Below, piece after piece: positions 19,664 through 29,851 of a stretch of 64,000 nt of DNA. The stretch comes from Methanobacteriales archaeon HGW-Methanobacteriales-1 (GTDB lineage Archaea; Methanobacteriota; Methanobacteria; Methanobacteriales; Methanobacteriaceae), in the NCBI GenBank assembly GCA_002839705.1, contig PGYO01000003.1:1-64000 (forward strand). Reading direction: 5' to 3'. The position numbers and the translations under genes were made by a program. Below the pieces are notes generated by a model that worked only from the letters and a program-made list of their open reading frames with translations, was not told the origin of the DNA and did no database searches. Every line of letters starts with the position of its first letter. Within the stretch, counting starts at the first letter, position 1.

Positions 19664-19783
19664 TCCAAATCATATTTAATAGTTTAAATAGCAATAATTA
19701 CTCTAAATTATTCTATTCCATTATTTAATTCTTTATTTTTCTATTTAATTTAAATATAATCCATATTTAGTTTTTATTTATTT

Positions 19784-20263
19784 CTATCTTTGGCGTTGAT
19801 AAGCATAATAAATAAGTGCCAGGCCAATAAAAATGCCCAAATACATAGGATTAATAACCCCAAGTCCCATTAAAATATAAATTAATCCCAAAACTAATAA
19901 AATGTTTCTAAGATCATTTTGGTACTTATTAGAATATCTTGATTTAAAAATAAGATATCCTGATGCTCCAAGCAATATTCCGGCTATTAAAAGCCATATT
20001 TCAATGACATAAATTTGATATATTAAAGAAATCCCCAATATCAGTGAAATTGCAAATATAGCTAACCAAACCATTTTTATTCTTTCATTTGAAATTTTTT
20101 CAAAATTAGTATCCTTAAATTCACTGAAAAAGATTAAAAGACAAAGGCCAAGTAGAATCAGACCAGAAATCTTACTCAGGTTAACCTGACCCAAATATGG
20201 ATAAATAATAATAATAATACCTGCAGCTGCAGATACATAAGCAATTTTATCACTTTCTGGCAT
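19784..20263 (-). CDS. Polytopic membrane protein of unknown function
   Basis: A 159-residue protein with about six short hydrophobic helices (for example VSAAAGIIIIIYPYLG, ISGLILLGLCLLIFF, MVWLAIFAISLILGISLIY) and few charged residues apart from one basic loop (FEKISNERIK). No catalytic or binding motif is visible and I do not recognise the family. GGAGTTATC upstream of the ATG is a good ribosome binding site, so it is very likely a real gene. Confidence 0.6.
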   Translation of the reverse strand: MPESDKIAYVSAAAGIIIIIYPYLGQVNLSKISGLILLGLCLLIFFSEFKDTNFEKISNERIKMVWLAIFAISLILGISLIYQIYVIEIWLLIAGILLGASGYLIFKSRYSNKYQNDLRNILLVLGLIYILMGLGVINPMYLGIFIGLALIYYAYQRQR

Positions 20264-20523
20264 TTGATAACTCCTTAATTAATTATATTTATTCTCATTT
20301 TAAATTTGATTATAAATAAAGTTGATTAAATTATTTTAATTAGGTGAAATTTTAATAATATAAAAACATCATCAAATATTTTCTTATTAATTGAATAATA
20401 CATTAGATTTAATATTTTTTTCACTTTGAGAATTAATAAGCAATATATTAATCAATAATATGTTCTCTAATGATATTTCTTTATTTAATTTGTTCAGTTT
20501 GTTTTTTAATTTGAGGATAGGAT

Positions 20524-21354
20524 TTAAATTGGAATTCTTAGAAATTCAAAAACTCCTATCATTTTTAAACCAATATAAATTAAAATGGCTGAGAATATGT
20601 ATCTCAAATAATTTTCAGGCAATTTTTGTGCTGTTCGGGCACCTAATTTAGCCATAGGTATACTAAATCCGGCTAAAACTGCAAACTGAAGTAAATTTAT
20701 ATATCCTAACGAATATTCAGGTAATCCTGGGACTCCTAAACCATTAAATGTGTAAGATATTATGCCTCCCAAAGATGTGAGAATAATGACTGCTGTAGAT
20801 GTTCCCACAGCCTCAATCATCCTAAATCCAAGTAAAATAACCATGATTGGAACCAGTATTATTCCCCCACCGATTCCCAGTAGTCCCGAGCAGATTCCGG
20901 CTATAAACCCGTAAAATAACAAGTGATAAATATCTAAAATCTTTTCTCCAGATTTCTTAGGATTACTATACTTTAAAAACTGGATTACTACCAAAAATAT
21001 TAAAACTCCGAAAAGAACTTTTAAAATCTCACCTGGAGTATGGGCCGCGACAAATCCCCCTAAAATTCCTCCGAAGAAACCAGCTAAACCTAAATAAATT
21101 GCTGGTTTAATCAGAACGCAACTATTCTTATGGTGAGTATAGGCCCCACTTAAAGCCGTGGGAAACATTACGGCTAGGCTAGTTCCAAAAGCCGTGCGAA
21201 TAGCTGTATCCGTGTCCACACCTAAAGATTGTAGCAAGAAAAACTGTATCGGGGCCAGAATAAATCCACCACCCACCCCTAGAAGGCCTGTGAAAAAGCC
21301 CACAGCAATGCCAGTTATAGCTAAAATAAATAGGTAAATAAGGTTTATTTCCAT
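20524..21354 (-). CDS. TauE/SafE family anion permease
   Basis: A 276-residue membrane protein with about eight helices in two repeated halves. Each half carries the family glycine signature: GFFTGLLGVGGGFILAP (about 19-35) and GICSGLLGIGGGIILVP. Members move sulfite, sulfoacetate or other organosulfur and carboxylate anions, but the substrate cannot be predicted here and no sulfur gene adjoins it. The start is at ATG 21354 with only a weak ribosome binding site. Confidence 0.85.
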   Translation of the reverse strand: MEINLIYLFILAITGIAVGFFTGLLGVGGGFILAPIQFFLLQSLGVDTDTAIRTAFGTSLAVMFPTALSGAYTHHKNSCVLIKPAIYLGLAGFFGGILGGFVAAHTPGEILKVLFGVLIFLVVIQFLKYSNPKKSGEKILDIYHLLFYGFIAGICSGLLGIGGGIILVPIMVILLGFRMIEAVGTSTAVIILTSLGGIISYTFNGLGVPGLPEYSLGYINLLQFAVLAGFSIPMAKLGARTAQKLPENYLRYIFSAILIYIGLKMIGVFEFLRIPI

Positions 21355-21931
21355 GATACTATTTAGAATTATGAATCATATAATTTATTCCATTAAATAA
21401 ATTAGAATAACTAATTTAGTATTCAAATCAACTTAAATTCAAATATTCCTTGAAAAGGTCATTTTCATCTGTTTTTTTCCACATTGAAATAAATTAAATC
21501 AATATCCTATTTTATCCATTTCAAATATTGTTTAATGTTATCTGGAATGATTTGATCAATAAATCTTTATCTGTGATTTCATAAGAGTAAAATCGTATTT
21601 ATCAACATTTGTCCTTTAATGACAGATATGGTATTTGAAACGAGAATCATCAATTATTTTACCATAATAATTTCAAGTTTAAAGATAAATCAATTTCAAT
21701 ACTATTAGTTTATTAATTAAATAAAAAATTGAGGTTGCTCATTTTTATTATTAGTATTATACAAATACATTCTAAACAAAATATTAAAACTGATAAACAC
21801 TCAACTATTTAAATAAAAAATGATAAAAAGAATCTACTAATAACAATTACTACTTAAATATCAATCATTTTCAATTAGTCATAATTAAGTTATTTTTACT
21901 AAATTCCAATATTTTATTGTGGTGTTAAGTC
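21355..21931. other. AT-rich divergent spacer
   Basis: Nearly 580 bases between the permease and the next plus-strand gene. All frames are short and broken, and no RNA-like GC-rich island was found. GGTGTT at its end is the ribosome binding site of the following gene. Confidence 0.4.
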
Positions 21932-22975
21932 TTGAAAATCCAATCATATCTGTATAAATATAAAATCAGCGTAATTGGGCTCCTATTAATATTATTAGGA
22001 GTTTTTATATTCAAATATGATAATTTAGACATTTATATCCGGCCATTGACACAAATTTTTTTAATGGGTTCTTCTGAAGGAAAGGATGTTTTATTTTTCT
22101 TATTGATGGGAAGTATGATGTTTATCAGTCCTCTTTTCAGCAGTAAAGGTTATTTACGCGGTAAATTATCCTATTTTAACTATTTTAAAGAATGGAAAGG
22201 TAATGATTTTCTTAAAGTGACCATTATAATAGTTTTATTCACTTATATTTTAGGAATTATCATGGAAATATGGCTTAGAGCACAGTTTGGTGTTTCCATA
22301 TTCACTACTTTTGTTTCATTAAATCCTGACCCCACAACAAGTAGTATTCTCCACAGCCACATATTCAAAGCCGTGCTTGGGCCATTTATCTCTTCAGTTG
22401 TCACTGTCCCTATGGGGGTACATACTGGAACATCATTATTACAGTACGTACCAGCTATCGGACTTTTAATAATTATTATATTTCCATTAGTTTATTTATT
22501 AGGTCTATTTTCAATAGGAGAAAGACGAGATTATCATCAAGTTATAGTAATATTTGCCATTTCTAACACTATTATTGGCTTAATAGATGGTGGATTATTA
22601 TCAACTCCAGCCATGGTTGGGCTTTCTGGAATTTTAGGCATGTACTCCCTAAAAATGCCATTTTCTCCAAAAAATTTAATCACACCTACTGCTATTATTG
22701 CCCTTTTAATTATACTAAGAGTTATTTTAGGAGTTTTTGGATCTAATACGGATTATTATGAAGTAACAGTTATTGGTGCTGGTGAAAATCTCAATTTAAG
22801 TGATTATGATGTGTTATCTATTCAAACCCAAGGCGAAAAAACAGTAATCCACATATCACCCAAATATAATGAAATGATTCTTTTAAATGACCTTGCACAG
22901 ACTTTAGAAGGCAAATGCCAAGGATTTTTCATAAACTGGAATTTCTTCTCGTATTTTAGAGATTCCACTTCTTAA
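21932..22975 (+). CDS. Polytopic membrane protein with C-terminal soluble tail, unknown function
   Basis: A 347-residue protein starting at a TTG preceded by GGTGTT. About eight hydrophobic helices cover residues 10-270. A polar segment in the middle (SSILHSHIFKAVLGPFISS and MGVHTGTSLLQYVP) contains histidines that may lie near the membrane surface. The last 75 residues form a soluble alpha/beta tail (YYEVTVIGAGENLNLSDYD onward). I do not recognise the family. The glycosyltransferase gene 122 bases downstream on the same strand could share its transcript, suggesting an envelope role, which is inference. Confidence 0.65.
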   Translation: MKIQSYLYKYKISVIGLLLILLGVFIFKYDNLDIYIRPLTQIFLMGSSEGKDVLFFLLMGSMMFISPLFSSKGYLRGKLSYFNYFKEWKGNDFLKVTIIIVLFTYILGIIMEIWLRAQFGVSIFTTFVSLNPDPTTSSILHSHIFKAVLGPFISSVVTVPMGVHTGTSLLQYVPAIGLLIIIIFPLVYLLGLFSIGERRDYHQVIVIFAISNTIIGLIDGGLLSTPAMVGLSGILGMYSLKMPFSPKNLITPTAIIALLIILRVILGVFGSNTDYYEVTVIGAGENLNLSDYDVLSIQTQGEKTVIHISPKYNEMILLNDLAQTLEGKCQGFFINWNFFSYFRDSTS

Positions 22976-23097
22976 AAAGAGTTAAATGAATTGATTCATA
23001 TTTAAATAAATTTTATAATTTTTAATAAATTTATTTTTATAAATTTTTATAAGTAGTTTTATAAATAATTAATAATAACCAGACGAGATAAGATAAA

Positions 23098-25011
23098 ATG
23101 ACAAAAATCAGCATTATAATTCCTACATTCAATGAAGAGGAGTATTTACCTCAACTTTTAGATAGTATAAAAGATCAGAGTTACACCGATTACGAAATAA
23201 TAATTGCTGATGCTCAGTCTAAGGATAAAACTCGTGAAATTGCCAAATCATATGGTTGCATTATTACTGAGGGAGGTTTACCTGCACTTGGAAGAAATAA
23301 TGGAGCTAAAAAAGCTAACGGGGATCTTCTTTTGTTTTTAGATTCAGATTTGATTTTAACTGATGATTATCTAAAAGATTCAGTAGAAGAATTTGAGGAA
23401 AACAATCTTGGAATTGCTATAACTCAAATGATTCCACTATCTGATAAAAAAAGGGACAAAATACTTCACGAATTTGCTAACCGATTTATGATAATGGTTG
23501 AATCAATTAAACCACATGGCGCAGGATGTTATGGAATAATATCCCGTAAAGATTTACATGATCAAGTGGGAGGATTTGAAGAATCCCTTGATTTTGGAGA
23601 AGATAGTGATTATATAGAACGAATTGGAAAAATAAGTTCATTTAAAGTACTTAGAAAGCCACATGTTCTAGTTTCCATACGCAGATTAGAAAAAGAAGGC
23701 CTTAAAAGTCTAGCATATAAATACAGTAAAAGTACTGTTTATGACTTTATGGGGAAAAAAATTACTGCTGACGAGCTTGATTACACCTTTGGTTACAGTG
23801 ATGAACACCGCCCTAGCTTTTTAGAAGAAGATAATTACGCCTATGAAGACTTAGAAGCCAATGAAACTAATGTTTCTTACAATAATCTTGAAAAAAATCA
23901 TATAAATCAATCTATTGTAAAAGAAAATCCAGAGGATACTCTTGAAAATGCAGAGGCTGCAAAAAAACGGATTATATATTCAGTTTGTGGAGAAGGCTTG
24001 GGCCACGCCATAAGAAGTGGAGTAATTATAGAAGAGCTAATTGAAAGATATGACATTCTTATTTTTGCCAGTGACCGAGCTTATACCTATCTTTCCCAAA
24101 AATTCGAAAATGTGTATGAAATTTATGGTTTTAATACAGTTTATGAAAATAACACAGTTCAAAACAGAAAAACATTCGTGAAATCAATGAAAAGGCTTCC
24201 TAGAGATTTAAAAGAAAATTTAGGATTGCTTTACAGATTAGCCAGAGATTTTAAACCCAATGCTATTGTTTCCGATTTTGAATTTTATGCCAGTCTTTTA
24301 AGTAAGTTACTTAGAATACCACTCATAAGCATTGATAATATGCATGTAATTACTCAGTGTAACATTGAATATCCGGATAAATACAAAAAAGACAAGCTAA
24401 AAGCTGAAAGCGTCGTGAAATCATTTATTGTTCGGCCTAAAAGACATATAATTATCAGTTATTTCTATCCTGAAATAAAAAACCCCGAAAAAACCATTAT
24501 TTACCCCCCAGTTCTTAGAAAAGAGATTATCGAACTTAAACCAGACTATAAAAATCATATTTTAGTTTATCAAACCAGTAAATCAAATGAAAAATTAATT
24601 AAGACTTTAAAAAAGGTTAAAGAAAAATTCATAGTATATGGGTTTGATAAAAACGAAGTAGACAAAAATTTAGAATTTAAAATGTTTAATGAAGATGAAT
24701 TTTTCAGTGATTTGCAAAATTCCAGAGCAATAATAACTAATGGGGGTTTTACCCTGATTAGTGAAGCCCTGTATCTAAAAAAACCTGTTTACAGCATTCC
24801 CGTCAAAGGTCAGTTTGAACAAATCATAAATGCAATCTATCTTGATAAACTAAGTTATGGTGAGTTTCACGAAGAAATTAATAAAAATAGTCTGGAGAAA
24901 TTCATCAAAAAACTGCCCAAATACCAAAAAAATCTCAAAAAATATGATGGTGGAGATAATAAGGCCTTGATCAAAGAATTAGAGAATTCTATTGAAAAAT
25001 ATGCCAAATAG
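23098..25011 (+). CDS. Two-domain glycosyltransferase (GT2 plus MJ1255-like)
   Basis: A 637-residue fusion. Residues 1-235 are a GT-A family 2 domain: SIIIPTFNEEEYLPQLL, IIADAQSKDKT, GRNNGAKKANG and the DSD metal motif at 82-84. An acidic linker (about 236-288) leads to a GT-B domain resembling MJ1255/VC2487-type transferases, with IIYSVCGEGLGHAIRSG at 292-308 and NGGFTLISEAL near 555. The first half would transfer a sugar from a nucleotide sugar to a lipid or glycan, and the second may add another. There is no signal peptide or membrane helix, so it acts in the cytoplasm. Substrates are unknown. Confidence 0.82.
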   Translation: MTKISIIIPTFNEEEYLPQLLDSIKDQSYTDYEIIIADAQSKDKTREIAKSYGCIITEGGLPALGRNNGAKKANGDLLLFLDSDLILTDDYLKDSVEEFEENNLGIAITQMIPLSDKKRDKILHEFANRFMIMVESIKPHGAGCYGIISRKDLHDQVGGFEESLDFGEDSDYIERIGKISSFKVLRKPHVLVSIRRLEKEGLKSLAYKYSKSTVYDFMGKKITADELDYTFGYSDEHRPSFLEEDNYAYEDLEANETNVSYNNLEKNHINQSIVKENPEDTLENAEAAKKRIIYSVCGEGLGHAIRSGVIIEELIERYDILIFASDRAYTYLSQKFENVYEIYGFNTVYENNTVQNRKTFVKSMKRLPRDLKENLGLLYRLARDFKPNAIVSDFEFYASLLSKLLRIPLISIDNMHVITQCNIEYPDKYKKDKLKAESVVKSFIVRPKRHIIISYFYPEIKNPEKTIIYPPVLRKEIIELKPDYKNHILVYQTSKSNEKLIKTLKKVKEKFIVYGFDKNEVDKNLEFKMFNEDEFFSDLQNSRAIITNGGFTLISEALYLKKPVYSIPVKGQFEQIINAIYLDKLSYGEFHEEINKNSLEKFIKKLPKYQKNLKKYDGGDNKALIKELENSIEKYAK

Positions 25012-25092
25012 AATATTTAATTTTTAAAATTATAAATAATTAAAATTGCACATCAAAAAAAAAATCAGAAAAAATATAAATTTTGGGTGAAA

Positions 25093-26025
25093 TTATAAGG
25101 TTACACCCATATCTAGCTGCTCAGTGAGTTCTTTGTATCTATTACGAATAGTTACTTCCGTAACTCCAGCAATATCTGCCACATCTCTTTGAGTCTTTCG
25201 CTCTCCCAAGAGAACAGATGCAATATATAAAGCAGCAGCAGCTACACCAGTTGGTCCTCTACCTGAAGTAAGCCCTTTTTCCATGGCCTTTTCAATTATT
25301 TCAATGGCCTTAGATTGTACTTCTCCAGATAATCCCAGTTCACTGGCAAAACGAGGTACATAATCCACCGGAGATGTTGGAGGAAGTTTTATTCCTAATT
25401 CCCTGGTTAAAAATCGGTAAGTCCTACCTACTTCTTTTTTACTTACTCTAGAAACTTCAGCAATCTCATCAAGAGTACGAGGCACATTACAACGCCTACA
25501 AGCAGCATATAATGATGCAGCAACTACACCTTCAATACTTCTTCCTCTGATGAGCTTGTTTTCCACAGCACTTCTGTAAACTACAGATGCAGCTTCTCTT
25601 ACACTTCTAGGAAGTCCTAATCGAGAAGAATCCCGGTCCAATTCACTTAATGCAAAGGCCAGGTTTCTTTCAGTAGCACCAGAAATTCTGATTTTTCTCT
25701 GCCATTTTCTCAAACGGTACCATTGGGCCCGATTTCGGGCAGGAATATCTCTACCGTAGATATCCTTATTTCTCCAATCGATCATGGTAGAAAGCCCTTT
25801 GTCGTGAATGGTGTAGGTAATAGGTGCTCCTACCCGAGTACGTTTGTCCCTTTGTTCGTGATCAAACGCTCTCCATTCAGGACCCATATCCACTAAACTA
25901 TCATCAATAACAAGTCCACATCCACCGCAAACTATTTCAGCTCTTTCGTAATCCCCAATAAGGTTCTCAGAGCCGCATTCTGGGCATTTTGTTTCCTTTT
26001 CAACTTCAGAAACATCACTTTTCAT
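25093..26025 (-). CDS. tfb: Transcription initiation factor TFB
   Basis: Archaeal TFIIB homologue of 310 residues that recruits RNA polymerase to TBP-bound promoters and reads the BRE. The N-terminal zinc ribbon has CPECGSEN and CGGCGLVI, followed by the B-reader/linker ([16 protein letters not shown]) and two cyclin repeats (about 110-205 and 206-305). The C-terminal helix-turn-helix ([23 protein letters not shown]) contacts the BRE. It overlaps gar1 by four bases (ATGA), so the two are translationally coupled. Confidence 0.96.
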   Translation of the reverse strand: MKSDVSEVEKETKCPECGSENLIGDYERAEIVCGGCGLVIDDSLVDMGPEWRAFDHEQRDKRTRVGAPITYTIHDKGLSTMIDWRNKDIYGRDIPARNRAQWYRLRKWQRKIRISGATERNLAFALSELDRDSSRLGLPRSVREAASVVYRSAVENKLIRGRSIEGVVAASLYAACRRCNVPRTLDEIAEVSRVSKKEVGRTYRFLTRELGIKLPPTSPVDYVPRFASELGLSGEVQSKAIEIIEKAMEKGLTSGRGPTGVAAAALYIASVLLGERKTQRDVADIAGVTEVTIRNRYKELTEQLDMGVTL

Positions 26026-26321
26026 TTTTTCTTTCGTTTTTTACGCCCCCATTTTTTCACAGGTTTTGATGAAATATACAAAACTGCTCCAACGCGGTCA
26101 TCCAGATGCTTTGTGTTATCCGTGTGTTTTTTAGAATTTTTGCTGCTTAATGGCTTTATAGTGATATAAGGTTCTTTAGTAGGACCAAAAACATCGTGTA
26201 CTTTACCAATTCGCTTTTTATCGTCAGTGAAAACAATTAATCCAAGAGCAGGTGTGCTGCTTGATCTTGCAATAATATTTCCCTTGTTGGAGATATGTGA
26301 AATAGTTCCCAAAATCTTCAT
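26022..26321 (-). CDS. gar1: H/ACA ribonucleoprotein subunit Gar1
   Basis: A 99-residue Gar1 homologue, the subunit of archaeal H/ACA RNPs that helps load and release RNA substrates during guided pseudouridylation. The beta-barrel core shows [18 protein letters not shown] and [20 protein letters not shown], the conserved Gar1 signature, and the tail is lysine/arginine rich ([11 protein letters not shown]). It is the first gene of a two-gene unit with tfb. A box A is seen about 55 bases upstream. Confidence 0.92.
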   Translation of the reverse strand: MKILGTISHISNKGNIIARSSSTPALGLIVFTDDKKRIGKVHDVFGPTKEPYITIKPLSSKNSKKHTDNTKHLDDRVGAVLYISSKPVKKWGRKKRKKK

Positions 26322-26375
26322 AATTTAAAACCGAAAATTTTATATATTCTTATATAACTACTCTTACGCAATAAG

Positions 26376-26386
26376 TCATATATAAA
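26376..26386 (-). promoter_or_regulatory. Box A promoter of gar1-tfb
   Basis: On the minus strand TTTATATATGA preceded by the purine-rich CGAAACA (BRE-like) fits the archaeal box A. A start about 25 bases downstream, near 26352, would give a leader of about 30 bases before the gar1 ATG. Confidence 0.6.
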
Positions 26387-26408
26387 TGTTTCGATAGGAA
26401 TATATAAG

Positions 26409-26478
26409 AAGGTTTTTGATATTAAAAGTAATTTTCCCTTTAAAAACCTTGTGGTGGGTGATTAAAAGATTTAATATC
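26409..26478. repeat. Interleaved inverted repeats, pseudoknot-like
   Basis: Two perfect 9-bp inverted repeats interlock: AAGGTTTTT (26409-26417) with AAAAACCTT (26442-26450), and GATATTAAA (26418-26426) with TTTAATATC (26470-26478). The order A-B-A'-B' is that of an H-type pseudoknot. The element lies between the gar1 promoter and the UPF0104 gene and is not coding. It may be a small RNA or a leader structure, or an AT-rich coincidence. Confidence 0.35.
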
Positions 26479-26529
26479 ATTAATACATCCCAAAGTTAAT
26501 ATGATTAAAAATAAAGGACTATAAATAGA

Positions 26530-27621
26530 TTACTGTGCTGATTTAGGTTTCTTTTCACTTGTGATAATTTTACCATAGTAAACTGCTGCAAAAGCCCCAA
26601 TAATAGTAGGGATAAAGTAACTACCTATACGATCAATAATACTTGCTGCAACCACATAATCTGCAGAGATTCCGGCTACTGCAAAAAGTGCTACCAGTGT
26701 GGCCTCCCTAATTCCCAGTGATCCTGGAATAAGTGGAAGAAGTGAAATCAAAACTCCTACTGTATAAATAATTACCAGCGGAAGTAGGGGAGGTTGAATT
26801 CCAACTGCCCAGAAACAAACATAAAACCGGACCATATCCAGGCCCCACATTCCAAAAGAAAGGACAAAACCCATTATAAGAATTTTTTTATCTTTTAATG
26901 CCATGGCAAAGCCTATGGTAAATCGATTAATATAAAATATTAATTTTTCACTTATTTCTAAGAAAGTAATCTCTTTCCTAGTGAGTTTTAAAAAGAAGGG
27001 GAATACTGAACGGGCCACAGATAAAGTGATTCTTTGAGCAATCTCTTTATTGATTCCAGCATAAATTATCACACTAAAGAATACAATGCACAAAACTATA
27101 AGAACCGTGACCAGAACCCGAGTCCATATGGAAATATCCCAGGTCAAAATCAGTATTGCCGCCAGAACAGATATTATGATAAAGGGTAAAAATTCAAAAA
27201 CTCTATCTGCAGTTGAAGAAGCGAATCCAAGCTCAAAAGGAGTTCCTTTAACTTCTCTTAGAATATATGCCCTTAATGGTTCCCCTCCAGCAGCACCAGG
27301 AGTTATATTATTCCCAAACAAGCTGGCAAATAGCATTACCATTAAACTAGTAAACTTAGGTGATTCATCTATTACATCCAGTATTAGCTTCCATCTTAGA
27401 GTCCATACAAGTATTATACATGCTTCTAAAATAAAACTAAGACCCAAAAGCCAGTAATTAGTTTTTTCAAGTGCACTTATAATGCCATCCAAACCTGCAA
27501 GAGCAGTAACAATGAATACAATTATGGCCGCAGCTATAAACGAAAGAATAATTTTCTTTTTATGTTCTCGGATAAACCCCAGAACATCCTCTTGTTCGAC
27601 CTCTTTTTCTATAGGAGACAT
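26530..27621 (-). CDS. UPF0104 / flippase-like integral membrane protein
   Basis: A 363-residue protein with about eight membrane helices, matching the lysylphosphatidylglycerol-synthetase transmembrane/UPF0104 family (TIGR00374), which includes archaeal proteins implicated in moving lipid-linked sugars. Signature segments are LFGNNITPGAAGGEPLRAYILRE (about 103-125), a STADRVFEFLPF loop and PLIPGSLGIREATLVALF near the C-terminus. The N-terminus is acidic and cytoplasmic. GGTGATT before the ATG is a good ribosome binding site. The exact substrate is unknown. Confidence 0.8.
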   Translation of the reverse strand: MSPIEKEVEQEDVLGFIREHKKKIILSFIAAAIIVFIVTALAGLDGIISALEKTNYWLLGLSFILEACIILVWTLRWKLILDVIDESPKFTSLMVMLFASLFGNNITPGAAGGEPLRAYILREVKGTPFELGFASSTADRVFEFLPFIIISVLAAILILTWDISIWTRVLVTVLIVLCIVFFSVIIYAGINKEIAQRITLSVARSVFPFFLKLTRKEITFLEISEKLIFYINRFTIGFAMALKDKKILIMGFVLSFGMWGLDMVRFYVCFWAVGIQPPLLPLVIIYTVGVLISLLPLIPGSLGIREATLVALFAVAGISADYVVAASIIDRIGSYFIPTIIGAFAAVYYGKIITSEKKPKSAQ

Positions 27622-27733
27622 TTAATCACCAGTTAATGATAATGCACAGCATAAATGACATTACTATATTCAAAATCAATTTTAGTAAAATTAAATGAAT
27701 AACACTCATTTAAAGAATATTATTTAAGAATAA

Positions 27734-28540
27734 TTAATTTAATTTTAAAATTTCTAATAGTGATTTTCCATCATTTATTAGAGTAATTATCCTTTTTTCC
27801 GAATTTTTAATTTCCCATAACGATTTTATTGCCTCCTCAAAAATCTTTTGAGGAATTACAACAACACCACATTCATCACCCAAGATGTAATCTCCAGGAT
27901 TAACTTTAATTCCATCAAAGCATAGATCAGTATTTATTTTTCCGTTTAAAAGAGGTTTTCCCGCATTGGGCACAATTGTCTTGGAGAAAACAGGATAATC
28001 CATATTTTTTATGGCATCAAAGTCCCTGCAAGCCCCATTAATTATTGTACCTGAAATTCCTTTTTTTTGTGCTGCTTTAGAGGTTAATTCGCCCCAAATT
28101 GCAGCTTTATGGCCTTCAACATTAATAAAAAGGATTTCACCAACTTTAGCTTGATCAATTGCTTTAACTGAAGTTCCCCAATCGAGTTCATTAGTTTGCA
28201 CAGTTAAAACTCTTCCAAACGTTTTTTTACCATTAACCGATTTCACATAAGGTATAACACCATTAGATCCATTAATTTTTTGTAAAGCATCTGAAATTTG
28301 AGGAGTGGAAATAAAATCCAGATTTTTATCTAGATTTACTGAATCACTGGCCTTCTTTACTGCATCCAGGAAACTTTTAAAACTTGGAAATTCAGATTCA
28401 TCTACTTGAGATTCCATTTTAGAAATATTTGGTTCTGAATTTTCGAGTTTTATTTTTGTTTTTTTAGAAGAAAACTTCCTCAGTAAAGAATTAGGAGAGA
28501 TTTTTGAATTTTTATGGGTTTTATTATTTTTTACTGACAT
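27734..28540 (-). CDS. RraA-like protein with N-terminal extension
   Basis: A 268-residue protein whose C-terminal two thirds (about 78-255) match the RraA / 4-hydroxy-4-methyl-2-oxoglutarate aldolase fold. The core motif reads IWGELTSKAAQKKGISGTIINGACRDFDAI, where the usual DGxxRD is NGxxRD. The first 75 residues are lysine- and serine-rich and look disordered. RraA-fold proteins include aldolases, RNase E inhibitors and domains fused to hexulose-phosphate synthase in archaea. RNase E inhibition is unlikely in an archaeon. It starts five bases after the DUF211 stop, so the two are one operon. Confidence 0.72.
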   Translation of the reverse strand: MSVKNNKTHKNSKISPNSLLRKFSSKKTKIKLENSEPNISKMESQVDESEFPSFKSFLDAVKKASDSVNLDKNLDFISTPQISDALQKINGSNGVIPYVKSVNGKKTFGRVLTVQTNELDWGTSVKAIDQAKVGEILFINVEGHKAAIWGELTSKAAQKKGISGTIINGACRDFDAIKNMDYPVFSKTIVPNAGKPLLNGKINTDLCFDGIKVNPGDYILGDECGVVVIPQKIFEEAIKSLWEIKNSEKRIITLINDGKSLLEILKLN

Positions 28541-28545
28541 TAAAT

Positions 28546-28836
28546 TCAGTCCTGAGGAGTAGTAACCTCTTCAACCATGGTGCGACCAGCTACTACTTCA
28601 TCTACACTGTGAATAGAACCACCATAATCTTCAATAGCATTAGATATTTCTTCAAAGTTAAGGTCATTTCCTTGAATGGTGACTTTAATATTCTCTGTTT
28701 CCTTGTCAATTTCCATTAAAGTTATATTTACGCCCTCTACACCACCCAATTCACTTAAATATTTAGCATAGTAAGGAATGATTGGATCATGAGGTTTCAA
28801 TATGTCTAAAACAATTCTAATTAGGCCTTTTGCCAC
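28546..28836 (-). CDS. DUF211 family protein
   Basis: A 96-residue ferredoxin-like-fold protein of the archaeal DUF211 family, whose Methanothermobacter member MTH889 has a known oligomeric structure. The sequence is typical: GLIRIVLDILKPHDP, GVEGVNITLMEIDKETENIKVTIQG and the C-terminal SIHSVDEVVAG. The pattern resembles a small regulatory or ligand-binding domain, but the role is unknown. GGAGG precedes the ATG. It is followed directly by the RraA-like gene. Confidence 0.85.
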   Translation of the reverse strand: MAKGLIRIVLDILKPHDPIIPYYAKYLSELGGVEGVNITLMEIDKETENIKVTIQGNDLNFEEISNAIEDYGGSIHSVDEVVAGRTMVEEVTTPQD

Positions 28837-29326
28837 TTATATTTCCTCCAAATAATTTTGAATAAGTATTCTATTAATTTATTTATATAATTGTAATTGA
28901 TATTTCTTAATTGATACAATTAATTAATTACTCTTTTTATTATTTAATGTTAGTAAATTTTACTAATTAAAACTAATTCAACTTAGTTAATTAAAACTTT
29001 TGTGATAACTCAACTTTAAATTGAATGGATAAAATGAATCCAGATATTAATTAAATATAACGTGAATTTGTTAAATTAAATGTCATTATCAAAGTAAAGA
29101 ACAAGAATAATTATTTTATGATTAATTTTATTAAAAAATTTTTATAATTGAATTAAAAACTTGAAAAAGTTCTAAAGATATAATAAAGTTAAATATAGTC
29201 AATTAAAGTTAAATACAATCCTAAATCTTTTTTTTCAGTTTCATTAACACATCTACAATTTTATATATGAGTTTAGGCATAATATTTGGTAGATACTATT
29301 ACAGTCATCAAAAGGATTTATTTAAC
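28837..29326. other. Divergent AT-rich spacer with a box A at 29259-29269
   Basis: No gene is supported in this region. A consensus-like TTTTATATATG at 29259-29269 is a strong candidate promoter for the Toprim gene. Transcription would begin near 29290, downstream of the in-frame ATG at 29267, so that ATG is probably not the start. Confidence 0.5.
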
Positions 29327-29743
29327 ATGAGTTTTAGGAGATTATTACGTTTAAATGAAGAACTCGAGGAATTAAAATATTATGGTGAACAAGGAGTACC
29401 AATATTAATAGAGGGTAAAAAGGACGATAAAGCCCTTAGAGAACTGGGAATTAACGCTAATTTTATGAAAGTTTCTGGATCTCCCCTAAATCTCTTTGAA
29501 ATTGCCGAGTTAGCGGCAGAATCATCATCCAAAGTAATTATTCTTACCGATTTTGATAAAAAAGGAAATCAATTAGCTAAAAAACTATCAAAAGATATTC
29601 AAGGTTTGGGATCATACCCAGATATGCAAATAAGGCGCAGAATCATGGGAATGACCCGTAAATATATCAAAGACATACAGAGTCTTCCTAAACATATTAA
29701 TAAGCTGGAACTTGATGTTTATCCTTCTGGATGCTGTTGGTGA
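29327..29743 (+). CDS. Small Toprim-domain protein (UPF0292-like)
   Basis: A protein of 138 residues with a Toprim fold: [18 protein letters not shown] carries the conserved glutamate, and [17 protein letters not shown] carries the DxD. Such stand-alone Toprim proteins resemble RNase M5/RnmV and archaeal UPF0292, possibly nucleases or primase-like. The frame opens at ATG 29267, but the box A at 29259 implies a transcript starting later, and AAGGAT precedes the ATG at 29327. It lies just upstream of dnaG, another Toprim protein. The tail ends in SGCCW, a possible metal or redox site. Confidence 0.75.
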   Translation: MSFRRLLRLNEELEELKYYGEQGVPILIEGKKDDKALRELGINANFMKVSGSPLNLFEIAELAAESSSKVIILTDFDKKGNQLAKKLSKDIQGLGSYPDMQIRRRIMGMTRKYIKDIQSLPKHINKLELDVYPSGCCW

Positions 29744-29851
29744 TCACTGTTATCCATCTGTAATGGATTTTAGTATCAAACATTACAGATCATCTATTAA
29801 TTGATAACTAAATTATCCCTGCAAGTATCTAAGTAATTAGGGAGGCTTAAC

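Noticed and set aside
27734-28540. RNase E inhibitor function of the RraA-like protein
   Set aside because: Archaea of this group have no RNase E of the bacterial kind, and the core motif is altered.
29267-29326. Upstream ATG for the Toprim protein
   Set aside because: It lies only a few bases past a strong box A, so it would not be in the transcript.
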